Under the pieces are notes generated by a model. That model had not been told where the DNA came from. It saw only the letters and a list, made by a program, of their open reading frames with translations, and did no database searches. The position numbers and the translations under genes were made by a program. Shown piece after piece: positions 48,913 through 62,420 of a stretch of DNA of 64,000 nucleotides. The DNA is from Conus ventricosus. Taxonomy: Eukaryota; Mollusca; Gastropoda; Neogastropoda; Conidae. Location: contig CM031604.1 of NCBI GenBank assembly GCA_018398815.1, positions 54,268,557 through 54,332,556 of the forward strand, written 5' to 3'. Each line of letters opens with the position of its first letter. Positions within the stretch are counted from its first letter, which is position 1.

Positions 48913-50162
48913 ATGCCTCCAAGAACGAAACTGACAACAGTGGATCGAGGACGGGCGCTGGGATGGCTGCAGGACGGCGTTTCCGGCAGAGAAGTTTCCA
49001 GACGGCTAGGAGTTAGCCACTCTGTTATTCAGCGGCTCCACCAACGCTTCCAGACTACTGGAAGTACTGATGAGCGATCTCGGTCTGGGCGGCCAAGATG
49101 TACAGATGGAAGAGACGATCGCTACCTCCAGGTCTTGGCTCTACGTCACCGAACCATCACCCGCAGGACGTTGATAGGCAACCTCAGGGCCGCTACCAAC
49201 GTCACCATAAGTCGCATGACGGTGACCCGTCGTCTGCGTGAGGTGCGCCTGCACTCAAGGAGAACTGTCGTCCGTGTGCCCCTCACACCACGTCATCGCC
49301 GGGCCAGGATGGCGTTCGTGCCAAAACCATCGACGTTGGAACAGACAGCAGTGGGGCAGGGTACTCTTTACAGACGAGTCCCGGTTTACTCTGTCTTCCT
49401 GTGATGCCCGCATACGCGCTTGGAGACGTCCAGGTGAACGTTTCATCGACGCCTGTGTCCAGGAACATGACAGGTACGGAGGCGGTTCAGTTATGGTGTG
49501 GGCTGGCTTCCATCTGCACGGGAGGACCCCACTGTACCGTATTAGAGGCAATCTTACCGGCGTACGGTACAGGGATGAAATCGTGACGCCTCTGATCCTC
49601 CCTACACTGCAAGCCATGGGTGGTGTCGTATATAATACTGTCGCCGTGGAATTGTATCGCAGCGATAGCATTTCACGTGAAATATTGTTGCAGCGACAAT
49701 AATTGCTGGGAAAAAATGTCGCGCGACAACTTTTCACGAAAAATGTCCCATAGAATATTGTAGCTGTCCATAAAATGCAGTATTTCCCGGGAAATACTGT
49801 CGCTGCGACACGATTTTATGAGCGACAGTATTATATACGACACCGGCGCTATACTCCAAGACGATAACGCGACCCCTCATCGCGCTAGGGTGGTCCAAGA
49901 TGTACTGCAACGTCAGCAGATTGTGAGGATGAACTGGCCAGCCCGATCACCCGACTTGGCGCCCATAGAACACCTCTGGGATATCCTTGGGCGCCGGGTG
50001 AGGGACAATCACCCCCCACCTGCTGATGTCGACCAGCTCTTCCGGTTCCTGCAGCAGGAGTGGATGGCAATCTCTCAACAGATGCTCCAGAACCATGTGA
50101 ACTCAATGCGCTCACGGATCGGTGAATGCCTTGCAGCCCAGGGTGGGCACACCCGTTACTGA
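48913..50162 (+). pseudogene. Tc1-type transposase, DD34E, frameshifted and interrupted
   Basis: It starts ATG at 48913 (MPPRTKLTT). Residues about 8-80 form the paired-like helix-turn-helix DNA-binding region (SGREVSRRLGVSHSVIQRLH, then a GRPR hook). One extra base near 49319 shifts the frame. The catalytic core continues in the next frame with LFTDESRF (first Asp), then GGGSVMVWAGF and LPTLQAMGG. The MITE (49622-49844) interrupts it. Coding resumes at ILQDDNATPH (second Asp) and ends SPDLAPIEHLWDILG (Glu) before TGA at 50160-50162. Asp to Glu spacing is 34 residues. Total about 340 codons, the usual Tc1 length. The catalytic triad is intact in sequence, but the gene cannot be read through. 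Confidence 0.92.
49622..49844. mobile_element. 223-bp palindromic MITE, copy 1 (inside Tc1)
   Basis: The ends are perfect inverted repeats (GGTGTCGTATATAATACTGT, then CGC). Inside are palindromes: TATCGCAGCGATA, ATTTCACGTGAAAT, TGTCGCGCGACA and the 20-bp AGTATTTCCCGGGAAATACT. By eye it is identical over all 223 bases to 60986-61208. It has no coding capacity. A target-site duplication is not clear. Confidence 0.9.
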
Positions 50163-50360
50163 ACTTGACCAAACTGAAAGAACTTTCTTGCAACTTTTCA
50201 AAAGGGGGGTGGGGTAATTCCGACGTTTGCTGCGCGAATGAAATTTCTTTGTTGGTGATTTTGTTTACATGAATCGAAAGGTTACATGTCGTATTAATAC
50301 ATTTCAAGAGTTGAAGGTGTTGCTTTGATTTTTGGGGTTATGAGAGATGATTCTTCTTCT

Positions 50361-50382
50361 GGCCCTTAACTTTAGTTCGGCA
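50361..50382 (-). repeat. Right TIR of the Tc1 element
   Basis: Inverted partner of 48549-48571. Confidence 0.85.
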
Positions 50383-50400
50383 TATCTATATCTATCTGTC

Positions 50401-50935
<535 letters not shown>

Positions 50936-51162
50936 ACATAAAACAGAGATAAAAACAACAGACTCATAAATTATTCCCAATATGCGGACCTCTTAAAGGT
51001 CTTTCTCAATGGACTGTAACGACAAGAACGAAGCTAGGTATCCATCCAGTCATCAGCTCACGAAAACAAGTCACAGATATTCTCACTCCCTCACCCCTAC
51101 CCCCCAGCCCCCATCCCACACACCTCTTTCCCCAACCTCCACGCGCCCATCACATCACAATA

Positions 51163-51238
51163 ACCAGGTATTGCCCATCACATCACAATGACCAGGTATT
51201 GCCCATCACATCACAATTACCAGGTATTGCCCATCACA
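51163..51238. repeat. 29-bp minisatellite, about 2.6 copies
   Basis: The unit contains ACCAGGTATTGCCCATCACA followed by TCACAATG. Confidence 0.9.
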
Positions 51239-51395
51239 CCCAACCCAGCCCCCCAGATTCCTCAACCACCCCAACCCTTCAGTCTCCCTCTCTCTGTCCT
51301 TGTCCACCTCTTCCCATTTCATTCACGCTCGTAGGCAGATATCCCGTGAAATCACACTTGCCCATTTTTCCCCCTGCTCCGTGATTAAAGTTTAC

Positions 51396-51510
51396 TTACC
51401 TATCTATCTATCTATCTATCTATCTATCTGTCTATCTGTCTGTCTGTCTGTCTGCCTATCTATCTATTTATCGACCTATCTATATATCTATCTATCTATC
51501 TATTTATTAC
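51396..51510. repeat. (TATC)n / (TGTC)n microsatellite
   Basis: Tetranucleotide array with TGTC variants in its middle. Confidence 0.95.
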
Positions 51511-52035
51511 AGGCTTGGGTTCTCGACAAAGATTCATGGAGAAGTGGCCCATATAGACTAGCACGAATACACCGTAAAAGAACGAGGAAGAAGAGAGATT
51601 GAGGTGTAGGGTGGGGGTGGGGTAGTGGGGGTGGGACGTGTTGAGCAGAAGGAGATTGATAGTGATGATGGTGGAAGATAAGAGGACGTGGAAGGGGGAG
51701 GGGGGACGGAAGTTTTACTTTTGGAGGGGGGGGGGGGGGGGGGGGGAGCGGTTCTTTTGGATTGAGCATGTTGGCGTGGGTAGGGTGAGGAGTGGAACTG
51801 AGCCGACTTGAGAACGTTTTTTTCCGACTGAATTGTGATGCTGCTGGCTGCAAAACACAAACCGACCTAATTCTCTCTTGGATAGTCTACGTTCAGAAAG
51901 CAGAAGTGTCCGGGTATCGGGTATCAAATTTTCTTCAAGAATCAAACAATTTTAAGGGACAAAAAAAAATTCCGGACAGGTCCTCGGGCTGAACAGTCCT
52001 GAGCACAATTGATATGTGTGATTTTCTTCCTTTCT

Positions 52036-52076
<41 letters not shown>

Positions 52077-52479
52077 CAACCCGAACCCAAGACCACTATC
52101 ATCATCACCACCACCACCACCCTCCTCCTCAACCTACCCCCCTCCCTAAAAAAAAAAAGGCCCAGGGTCAAATCCGCCACGTAGTCAAGAAGTGGAGGTC
52201 AGGGGGGGGGGGGGGGGTCAGGAAGAGATGCTTGTCTGTCTGTCTGTCTGTCTGTGAGTTGTCAATGATGTGTTCACGTGGCTTCCTTTGATGTGCGCTT
52301 GCGTTGGGGGCTGCCAAGTCATCCGCCTGATGAGAAGGTCACGCTGATGCGGAAAGATCTCTCTTTCTTCCTGTCCGTCTGCCTGTCTTTCTCTCTGGTA
52401 GCGTCGTTTCACGGTCTCCTTTGCCTGTTTGTCTTTTTATTTCTTCTTCTTCCTCCTCCTTCTCCTCTTACAACCTCTG
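51511..52479. other. Unassigned stretch with short simple repeats
   Basis: A G run at about 51726-51747, (GA)n at 52040-52072, a G run at about 52202-52217 and (TGTC)n at about 52232-52254. No gene. Confidence 0.4.
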
Positions 52480-52616
52480 CAGCAGCTGCTGCTGCTACTA
52501 CTACTACTACTACTCTTACAACTACTGCTGCTGCTACTACTACTACGTTTACTAATTCTACTCAGTGCAGTCCTGATATGGCCCTCCAGTCGACTGTTAC
52601 GAGCATTGAATCGAAT

Positions 52617-52667
<51 letters not shown>

Positions 52668-52680
52668 TTAGTAGTAGAGA

Positions 52681-52712
<32 letters not shown>

Positions 52713-52804
52713 GCAGCAATTGTAGTAGTAGTAGTAGTAGAGGCTGCAGAGTAATTGTAGTGGTGGTGGTCGTAGTGGTGTAGTGGTGGTGGTGGGGTGG
52801 TGGC

Positions 52805-52836
<32 letters not shown>

Positions 52837-52839
52837 CAA

Positions 52840-52896
<57 letters not shown>

Positions 52897-52920
52897 CACA
52901 GAAGGTTGTGGTGGTAGCAA
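52480..52920. repeat. Mosaic of phased trinucleotide repeats
   Basis: CTG/CTA, (CAG)n at 52617-52661, and AGT/AGC triplets to about 52910. Poly-Ala and poly-Val frames are products of the repeat. Confidence 0.9.
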
Positions 52921-52944
52921 CATTACTGGCTCTTGGTGTTTGGG

Positions 52945-52990
52945 GAACACTGATATGGACCCCTGTGGTCGGCCGGGCCGTGAACAAGAT
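52945..52990 (+). repeat. LINE-like 3' tail fragment
   Basis: ACTGATATGGACCCCTGTGG and TCGGCCGGGCCGTGAAC parallel the tail at 42262-42305. Confidence 0.45.
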
Positions 52991-53015
52991 GAATGGTGTT
53001 GAGGGCAAAATGACC

Positions 53016-53128
53016 TGGTCTGCCTGTCCCTTGGTCTGTCAGCCTGTCCCTTGGTCTGTCAGCCTGTCCCTTGGTCTGTCTGCCTGTCCCTTGGTCTGTC
53101 AGCCTGTCCCTTGGTCTGTCAGCCTGTC
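53016..53128. repeat. 20-bp minisatellite, about 5.6 copies
   Basis: The unit is CCTGTCCCTTGGTCTGTCAG, with one TCTG variant. Confidence 0.95.
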
Positions 53129-53129
53129 G

Positions 53130-55065
53130 CCAAAAGCGATAGCCACACACAGTCAGTGAATGGATCCAGCTCACTGTCATTTGCCACAGATTGACGGCTT
53201 ATAGCCACACACAGTCAGTGAATGGATCCAGCTCACTGTCATTGGCCACAGATTCACGGCTTATAGCCACACACAGTCAGTGAATGGATCAAGCTCATTG
53301 TCATTTGCCACAGGTTTACGGCTTATAGCCACACACAGTCAGTGAATGGATCAAGCTCATTGTCATTGGCCACAGATTCACGGCTTATAGCCACACACAG
53401 TCAGTGAATGGATCAAGCTCATTGTCATTGGCCACAGATTCACGGCTTATAGCCACACACAGTCAGTGAATGGATCAAGCATCATTCCCCACAGATTGAC
53501 GGCTTATAGCCACACACAGTCAGTGAATGGATCAAGCTCATTGTCATTTGTCGCAGATTCACGGCTTATAGCCACACACAGTCAGTGAATGGATCAAGCT
53601 CATTGTCATTTGCCGCAGATTCACGGCTTATAGCCACACACAGTCAGTGAATGGATCAAGCTCGTTGTCATTGGCCACAGATTCACGGCTTATAGCCACA
53701 CACAGTCAGTGAATGGATCAAGCTCATTGTCATTGGCCACAGATTCACGGCTTATAGCCACACACAGTGAATGGATCAAGCTCATTGTCATTGGCCACAG
53801 ATTCACAGCTTATAGCCACACACAGTGAATGGATCAAGCTCATTGTCATTGGCCACAGATTGACGGCTTATAGCCACACACAGTGAATGGATCAAGCTCA
53901 TTGTCATTGGCCACAGATTGACGGCTTATAGCCACACACAGTCAGTGAATGGATCAAGCTCATTGTCATTTGCCGCAGATTCACGGCTTATAGCCACACA
54001 CAGTCAGTGAATGGATCAAGCTCATTGTCATTTGCCACAGATTTACGGCTTATAGCCACACACAGTCAGTGAATGGATCAAGCTCGTTGTCATTGGCCAC
54101 AGATTCACGGCTTATAGCCACACACAGTCAGTGAATGGATCAAGCTCATTGTCATTGGCCACAGATTCACGGCTTATAGCCACACACAGTGAATGGATCA
54201 AGCTCATTGTCATTGGCCACAGATTCACAGCTTATAGCCACACACAGTGAATGGATCAAGCTCATTGTCATTGGCCACAGATTGACGGCTTATAGCCACA
54301 CACAGTGAATGGATCAAGCTCATTGTCATTGGCCACAGATTGACGGCTTATAGCCACACACAGTCAGTGAATGGATCAAGCTCATTGTCATTGGCCACAG
54401 ATTCACGGCTTATAGCCACACACAGTCAGTGAATGGATCAAGCTCACTGTCATGGGCCACAGATTCACGGCTTATAGCCACACACAGTGAATGGATCAAG
54501 CTCACTGTCATTGGCCACAGATTGACGGCTTATAGCCACACACAGTCAGTGAATGGATCAAGCTCATTGTCATTGGCCACAGATTGACGGCTTATAGCCA
54601 CACACAGTGAATGGATCAAGCTCATTGTCATGGGCCACAGATTCACGGCTTATAGCCACACACAGTGAATGGATCAAGCTCACTGTCATTGGCCACAGAT
54701 TCACGGCTTATAGCCATACACAGTCAGTGAATGGATCAAGCTCATTGTCATTGGCCACAGATTCACGGCTTATAGCCACACACAGTGAATGGATCAAGCT
54801 CACTGTCATTGGCCACAGATTCACGGCTTATAGCCACACACAGTCAGTGAATGGATCAAGCTCATTGTCATTGGCCACAGATTCACGGCTTATAGCCACA
54901 CACAGTGAATGGATCAAGCTCACTGTCATTGGCCACAGATTGACGGCTTATAGCCACACACAGTGAATGGATCAAGCTCACTGTCATTGGCCACAGATTG
55001 ACGGCTTTTCGCCACACACAGTGAATGGATCAAGCTCATTGTCATTGGCCACAGATTCACGGCTT
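53130..55065. repeat. 58/62-bp satellite, about 32 units, with higher-order structure
   Basis: The unit includes TATAGCCACACACAGTCAGT, GAATGGATCAAGCTC and GGCCACAGATTCACGGCT. A 4-bp CAGT is present or absent, giving 62 or 58 bp. Markers such as CTCGTTG (53661 and 54083) and ATTCACAGCT (53801 and 54223) recur at 422 bp. Confidence 0.95.
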
Positions 55066-55139
55066 GATTGGAGCTGATCCACGCTGCAGGAGAGGAGGCA
55101 CTTGGAGCACAAACGAAATCCACGTGTGATTGTCTGTCA

Positions 55140-55493
55140 CTGTGTGTGTGTGTGTGTGGGGTGGGGGTGGGGTGGGGTGGGGTGGGGTGGGGGTTGTGAA
55201 AGATGAGGGCATTATAATGCTATTCTTTTTAATGACATGGTCAACAAGATACGTGCAGTGTGTGTAGTGCACTTGTGTTAGTTGGTGTGAGTGTTTGAGT
55301 GGGAAAACAAGCGCAGTGAGTTGGCTGCAAGAATTGCGCGATATTAAAGTTCAAGGTAAGAAAAATACTCTTTTTATCATGGAATACAAAAAATTACTCC
55401 ATGGAATACTGATGGCTGAATTCTGAGGCAGACAGGTCTGTTTTATCTAATCAAACTCTCTCTGTCTCTCTCTGTGTGTCCGTGAGTGAGTGA

Positions 55494-55578
<85 letters not shown>

Positions 55579-55607
55579 TGCATGCGTGTGTATGTATGTT
55601 TGTGTGT

Positions 55608-55673
<66 letters not shown>

Positions 55674-55691
55674 ATGTGCCTGCATATGTGC

Positions 55692-55732
<41 letters not shown>

Positions 55733-55881
55733 CGTATGCGCGTGTGTGTGTATGTGTGTGTGTGTGTGTGCGCGCGCGCGCACGCATGTGTGTGCGTGAT
55801 TGTGTTTGAGTGTGTGTGCGCGTGCATGGGTGCGTGCGTGCGTGCGTGTATGTGTGTGTGAGTGTGTGTACGTGTGTGTTT

Positions 55882-55939
<58 letters not shown>

Positions 55940-55950
55940 TTCCTTAAGAA
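55140..55950. repeat. (TG)n, (GGTGG)n, (GA)n microsatellite block
   Basis: GGGGT-rich at 55155-55195, (TG)n with CGCG and TATG interruptions at 55497-55890, and (GA)n at about 55883-55937. 55200-55440 between them is unassigned. Confidence 0.9.
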
Positions 55951-56128
55951 ATGATGTTTAATGATAGTGTTTTAATAAGGCAGCAAACGTACGCACTCTG
56001 TAGACATAGCATATTCCACGGCAGAAATGAAACCAATCCATAGATATATATTTCGGTAAGCACTTTTTACATTGCATGAAAAACGGGCAGTGATAATAAG
56101 CAGTTACAAAATCTTCTTTTCGCCAGTC

Positions 56129-56131
56129 CCC

Positions 56132-56199
<68 letters not shown>

Positions 56200-56216
56200 T
56201 ACATACCCGAACATAC

Positions 56217-56265
<49 letters not shown>
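56129..56265. repeat. (CA)n microsatellites
   Basis: Two CA runs around a short CATACATACCCGAACATACC spacer. Confidence 0.95.
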
Positions 56266-56268
<3 letters not shown>

Positions 56269-56935
56269 TATATACACATGGGCATATACACAAACGAACA
56301 TACACACAGACACACATGCATACAAGCACCTACATACATGCACACCATGATACCTGACCCCTCTTTCTACCCCCCTCCCCCCCCCAGGTCTTCCTCTCTC
56401 CCCATCCGTTGGTCAGTTAATTAAGCACACATGGAAGTTATTTTCTGGCAAGAAATATATAGCGTTAAATCCACCCCCTCCCCTGAGACACCTGCACTCT
56501 TCATTGATTTTATTCATTCAGAATTTTATTCCATCTCCCCCAGTCTCACAGTCACTATATACAACGAAGCAAGACAATTTTTTTCAGGGTGGTTATTTTT
56601 CTCCGATTATTGTAAAAAACAACAACACAAGAACATGTTATGCACAGATTTACATAACGCAAACAAAGATAAATACACTCAGTTGTTCAAAAGTTAATCA
56701 CATTATTGTCAATTGTTTAAACGTTAATCACATTATTGTTACCGTTTGCTGAGCAGTGGTACAAAAGACACTCGCGTTTCTCTCCCCCCCCCCCCCCCCC
56801 ACCCTCCCCCCTCACTAGCTGTTATTTGTTTGACGAATGCTCCGACCCATACAGACATTCATGCGCGCGCGTGCGTGTGTATGTGGTATGTGAGGATCTG
56901 TTGCATGTGAGTGTCTTTGTCTGGAATGATTACAT
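56266..56935. other. Unassigned stretch
   Basis: AT-rich, with a C run at about 56784-56800. No gene recognised. Confidence 0.4.
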
Positions 56936-57062
<127 letters not shown>

Positions 57063-57327
57063 CGCGTAAGTGCGCACTCGTGCGGGAGCGTGAGTGCGTG
57101 CAGTTATGCATGTGCATAGTGCATAGAGACGGAGAGGAATGGGAATGCTGGTATAGAAAGATGGAAGGTCAAAGGGGGGGGGGGGGGGGGGAGAGGTGGG
57201 GGGGAATGGTTGGTGGGAATGTTAGTGAGCGCCACAGGAGACACCCCCTACCCCCTCCCTCTGCCCCCCTCAAACAAGTAATAATAAAAAAAATTTAGAC
57301 AGATGTTTCAGTTCTGCGAAACACTCT

Positions 57328-58223
57328 CTACGTGCTGACAGTCCTGGACGGATTGAGGTCCACAAACCTTCCCTCTCGGTCGACGTTGCTGTGGTCAGAG
57401 TCCTTGCCTTTCTGAGGGACAGCATCATCTGAGGGCGGGTCAGAAGATAGCTTCTTCTTCCCTGGAAGCATCACAGAGGGGGAGTGAGCATGGATGGAAG
57501 ACGGACTGTCGGATCGATGAAGATCACGGAAGTCACTGGTCGTCTCAGAGTTCTTCTGAGACCCTCCTCCTCCTCCTTCTCCTTCACCTTCACCTCGTGC
57601 GGGCAAGGGCTCCTTAGCGGGGCTGCCTGGGTAGCTGGAAGTGCTGGAACTGTCCGGGAGTTGGACTCCGTTCTGGAATTCCGCTTGCCGCTGCTGCCGC
57701 CCCCGCCGCTGACCGCTAACAACTGGCTCTCGGTCTCGCTCACCACCTCGGCCCCGCTTCCGCTTCCGGCACCACCGGAAACGGAAGCGTCGCTGGGAAC
57801 GTCGCTCCAGCCAAGGCGCTCACCCACTCTCGATTTCGGAATTCTGTCAGTTTTGGAATTGGATACAGGAGCAGCATGAGCAGCAGTATCAGCAGCAGCA
57901 GCAGCAGCAGCAGCGCTGTTCTCCGGCTTGGAGCTGGACTTGGACTTTCCTTTGCACTTCCCTCCCTTTTTCCGCCTCCTGGCTCTCACCTCCTCCTCCT
58001 CGTCCGTGTCTGAGGGCCACGTGCCGTGCATCCGGACGTCCTCGTCCCCTTCCTCTGCCTCCTCCGCGGCCCCCACCCTCTCTCTAGGCCCCCGGAACGC
58101 TGCTTTTGTGATGAGGGAGGAGGGGTTGGCAGGAGGGGGGAGCGGAGGCCCAGAGGGCGGACGGACGTTTGTGACTGACGTCTTCCTCGCTGGACACTCC
58201 GCCTTCCTCGTGGTGAATCAGGG
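57328..58223 (-). CDS. Terminal exon of an unrecognised disordered acidic/Ser-rich protein
   Basis: A splice acceptor (TTGTCCCCACAG, ending at 58224) opens the frame LIHHEEGGVSSEEDVSHKRP. Near 58130 the coding look moves to another frame: PLPPPANPSS, GAAEEAEEGDEDV, SDTDEEEEVRARRRKKGGKC, an eight-residue poly-Ala from (GCA)n, Ser/Gly-rich sequence and KVKEKEEEE. Near 57575, in a GGA run, it returns to the first frame: SQKNSETTSDFRDLHRSDS through NPSRTVST and a TAG at 57328-57330. The two shifts compensate (+1, then -1) and sit in GC-rich runs, so assembly indels or a decayed gene are both possible. The content suggests a nuclear protein or a long cytoplasmic tail. No family is recognised, and the upstream exons were not found. 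Confidence 0.5.
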
Positions 58224-58233
58224 CTGTGGGGAC

Positions 58234-58276
<43 letters not shown>

Positions 58277-58290
58277 CGCACACGCACACG

Positions 58291-58325
<35 letters not shown>

Positions 58326-58354
58326 GCGCACCCGCACACGCGCACACGCACACG

Positions 58355-58420
<66 letters not shown>
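58234..58420. repeat. (CA)n with CGCA variants
   Basis: It lies directly upstream (minus strand) of the acceptor of the preceding exon and so would be intronic. Confidence 0.95.
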
Positions 58421-58424
<4 letters not shown>

Positions 58425-58439
58425 ACCAAAAGCAAATTC

Positions 58440-58616
58440 CAAATCCTGCAGAATTAATCGTAGGCTAACAACTGTAGCGGTAGCATCACCACCATCATCA
58501 CTGTCAGCGACAGAAGCCGCATTAGTGATGATAATTGCATTAGTTCTAGTGATAGGGACAGCATCATCATCATTATCAGCAGCAATAGTAATAATTGTAG
58601 CAGCAGCAGCAGCAGC

Positions 58617-58666
<50 letters not shown>

Positions 58667-58698
58667 TAATAATTATGATGATAATAATGATAACAATA

Positions 58699-58754
<56 letters not shown>

Positions 58755-59240
58755 ATTAATAACAACAGCAGCGGCTGCGGCGGTAACAGTATGGACAGCA
58801 ATAGTAATAGTAATAGTCATAATATTAGTAGTAGCAACAAAAGCAGCAGTGGCAGAAGCAGTAATAATAATAATTATGGCAGCAGCAGTGGTAGAGATAG
58901 GAGTATATCATCGTCTCCCTCATCGCCGTCATCATCAGTAGCAGCAGCGGCAGCAGCAGCAGAAGTAGTGGTTATAGCAGGAGGATAGGGAGGTGGAGAA
59001 AGAAGAGAAGTAGTTGCTGTAGCATCATCATCATCAGCATCATCATCATCAGCAGCAGCGGCAACAACGATAGTCGTAGCAGTAGGAGAGATAGTAGCAG
59101 CAGCAGTAGTAGTAGAAGTAGCAGCAGCAGCAGCAGGAGCAATAGTAGTAGCAGTAATAATAGTGGTCTTAGTGGTTGTAGTGAAGTTAATAAGATCATC
59201 AACAGAAGAACATTGATAATTGCTTTATCAGCAGCTGTAG
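58440..59240. repeat. 800-bp phased trinucleotide mosaic
   Basis: Blocks of AAT, ATG, AGC, GTA and ATC triplets follow one another in nearly constant phase. ATA/AAT is at about 58619-58670 and ATG at about 58699-58752. Frames across it give runs of Ile, Met, Ala or Leu and are not genes. Confidence 0.85.
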
Positions 59241-59265
59241 TAGTAGTGTAGATGGGTGATTTGTT

Positions 59266-60985
<1,720 letters not shown>

Positions 60986-61208
60986 GGTGTCGTATATAAT
61001 ACTGTCGCCGTGGAATTGTATCGCAGCGATAGCATTTCACGTGAAATATTGTTGCAGCGACAATAATTGCTGGGAAAAAATGTCGCGCGACAACTTTTCA
61101 CGAAAAATGTCCCATAGAATATTGTAGCTGTCCATAAAATGCAGTATTTCCCGGGAAATACTGTCGCTGCGACACGATTTTATGAGCGACAGTATTATAT
61201 ACGACACC
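60986..61208. mobile_element. 223-bp palindromic MITE, copy 2
   Basis: Identical by eye over its whole length to 49622-49844, and in the same orientation. Flanks differ completely, so the shared limits define the element. Confidence 0.9.
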
Positions 61209-61326
61209 CGGCCATATTCGAAATCTGAGGACGTTACACTTTTGGTACAGGAGTAAAAATAATGGGAGATGGGGTGGATTTTAAATAGAAACAAACATGT
61301 ATTAGCTTTTAACTTGTGTAAAGTTC

Positions 61327-61328
<2 letters not shown>

Positions 61329-61372
<44 letters not shown>

Positions 61373-61398
61373 CTCTCTCTCTCTCTCCTCTCTCTCCA
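61329..61398. repeat. (TC)n microsatellite
   Basis: TC repeats with single CCTC interruptions. Confidence 0.95.
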
Positions 61399-62420
61399 GC
61401 TTATGTCATGAGACCAATTCTGTTAACTTTCCTTGAAATTGAGTCGAAGAGACATCAGGCATCGCCGTGATCGACATACAAAACTTGAAACAAAATTCGG
61501 ATCGTAGGTGTAATGTTTTGTTTTGCGTTTGATAACATTCAGCCTTTCTTTGTTGCTCATCTACTCTATGAAACAAACGTCCAATTATGCCCCGTTGCTC
61601 ACGTGACTTTGTGGCTGAGTTGTGAGTAAGAAGAGTTTGTTCCAGGCAAACAGAAACACTCCAGTACTATTTCGGGTAACTGAGCAACAAATAGAAAGGG
61701 AGGGTGAGGGTGAGTGGGGAAGGGAAAGTGGAGGGGAGGAAGGGGGGGGGGGGGGGGGGGGGGAGGAGGGGTTCACACAGAACAGCTCATGAATAGGATT
61801 ATTTAATCGGCGCAACTGCACAATACCATATTTGGAAAGTCACACCATTCTAGGTAGCGAGCATTTTATTATCATTATTGTTGTTATTATTCTCAGTACG
61901 GCTATCATCATGATCACTACAATTATTATTTGTCATTATTCGTACGTTGTCAGTGTGTGTGTGGAGGGGGGGGGGGGGGAGGGGGGGTGCATGCAGGCCC
62001 TAACGCATTAGGTCGTCGTCATTGTAGCATCAATATTGATCGTTTCTGGAGCGATACAATAAGCACCGTCGTTTTCATTGTTATTGTTATTGTCATAACT
62101 CTATAGTTTTCTTCATCAGGAAAAAAAATACGACTAGACCGACAAATGAAGGGAATGTACAACAAAATGACCTGAAGAGAAACTAAGCGTTTCGACCTGT
62201 AGGACTTCCACAAAGAAATAAATAAACAGATGAATGAATAGATAAATGAATAAACGAATGAATAAATAAATAAAAATAAATGCATAAATTGAAAAAAAGA
62301 GATAAACAAATGAATAATAAATAAATAAATAATGAATGAATGAAGAAATAAATGAAGAAATATATAGATAAATAAATAAACAAACAAACCAACCAACCAA
62401 CAAATGAACATGTACATTTT
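61399..62420. other. Unassigned; likely 3' UTR and flank of the next gene
   Basis: Imperfect AAAT/GAAT repeats lie at 62215-62400. On the minus strand an AATAAA lies at about 61868-61863, a possible distal polyadenylation signal for the gene ending at 62421. G runs are at about 61742-61763 and 61970-61987. Confidence 0.35.

Larger units (their letters stand above)
48549..50382 (+). mobile_element. Tc1/mariner transposon, complete ends, carrying a MITE
   Basis: TIRs are GAACTAAAGTTAAGGGCC (left, within 48549-48571) and its inverted partner (50361-50382), flanked by TA at 48547-48548 and 50383-50384. Without the 223-bp insertion the length is about 1.61 kb, normal for Tc1. The target is a (TATC)n microsatellite. 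Confidence 0.92.

Noticed and set aside
52278..52754. 158-codon plus-strand frame with poly-Ala and poly-Val
   Set aside because: It consists mostly of trinucleotide repeats with no conserved start or domain.
53130..55065. Coding repeat protein across the satellite
   Set aside because: 58- and 62-bp units are not multiples of three and open frames break at unit-length changes.
57888..57915. Polyglutamine expansion
   Set aside because: The frame that fits the surrounding exon gives alanine on the minus strand; no supported frame reads glutamine.
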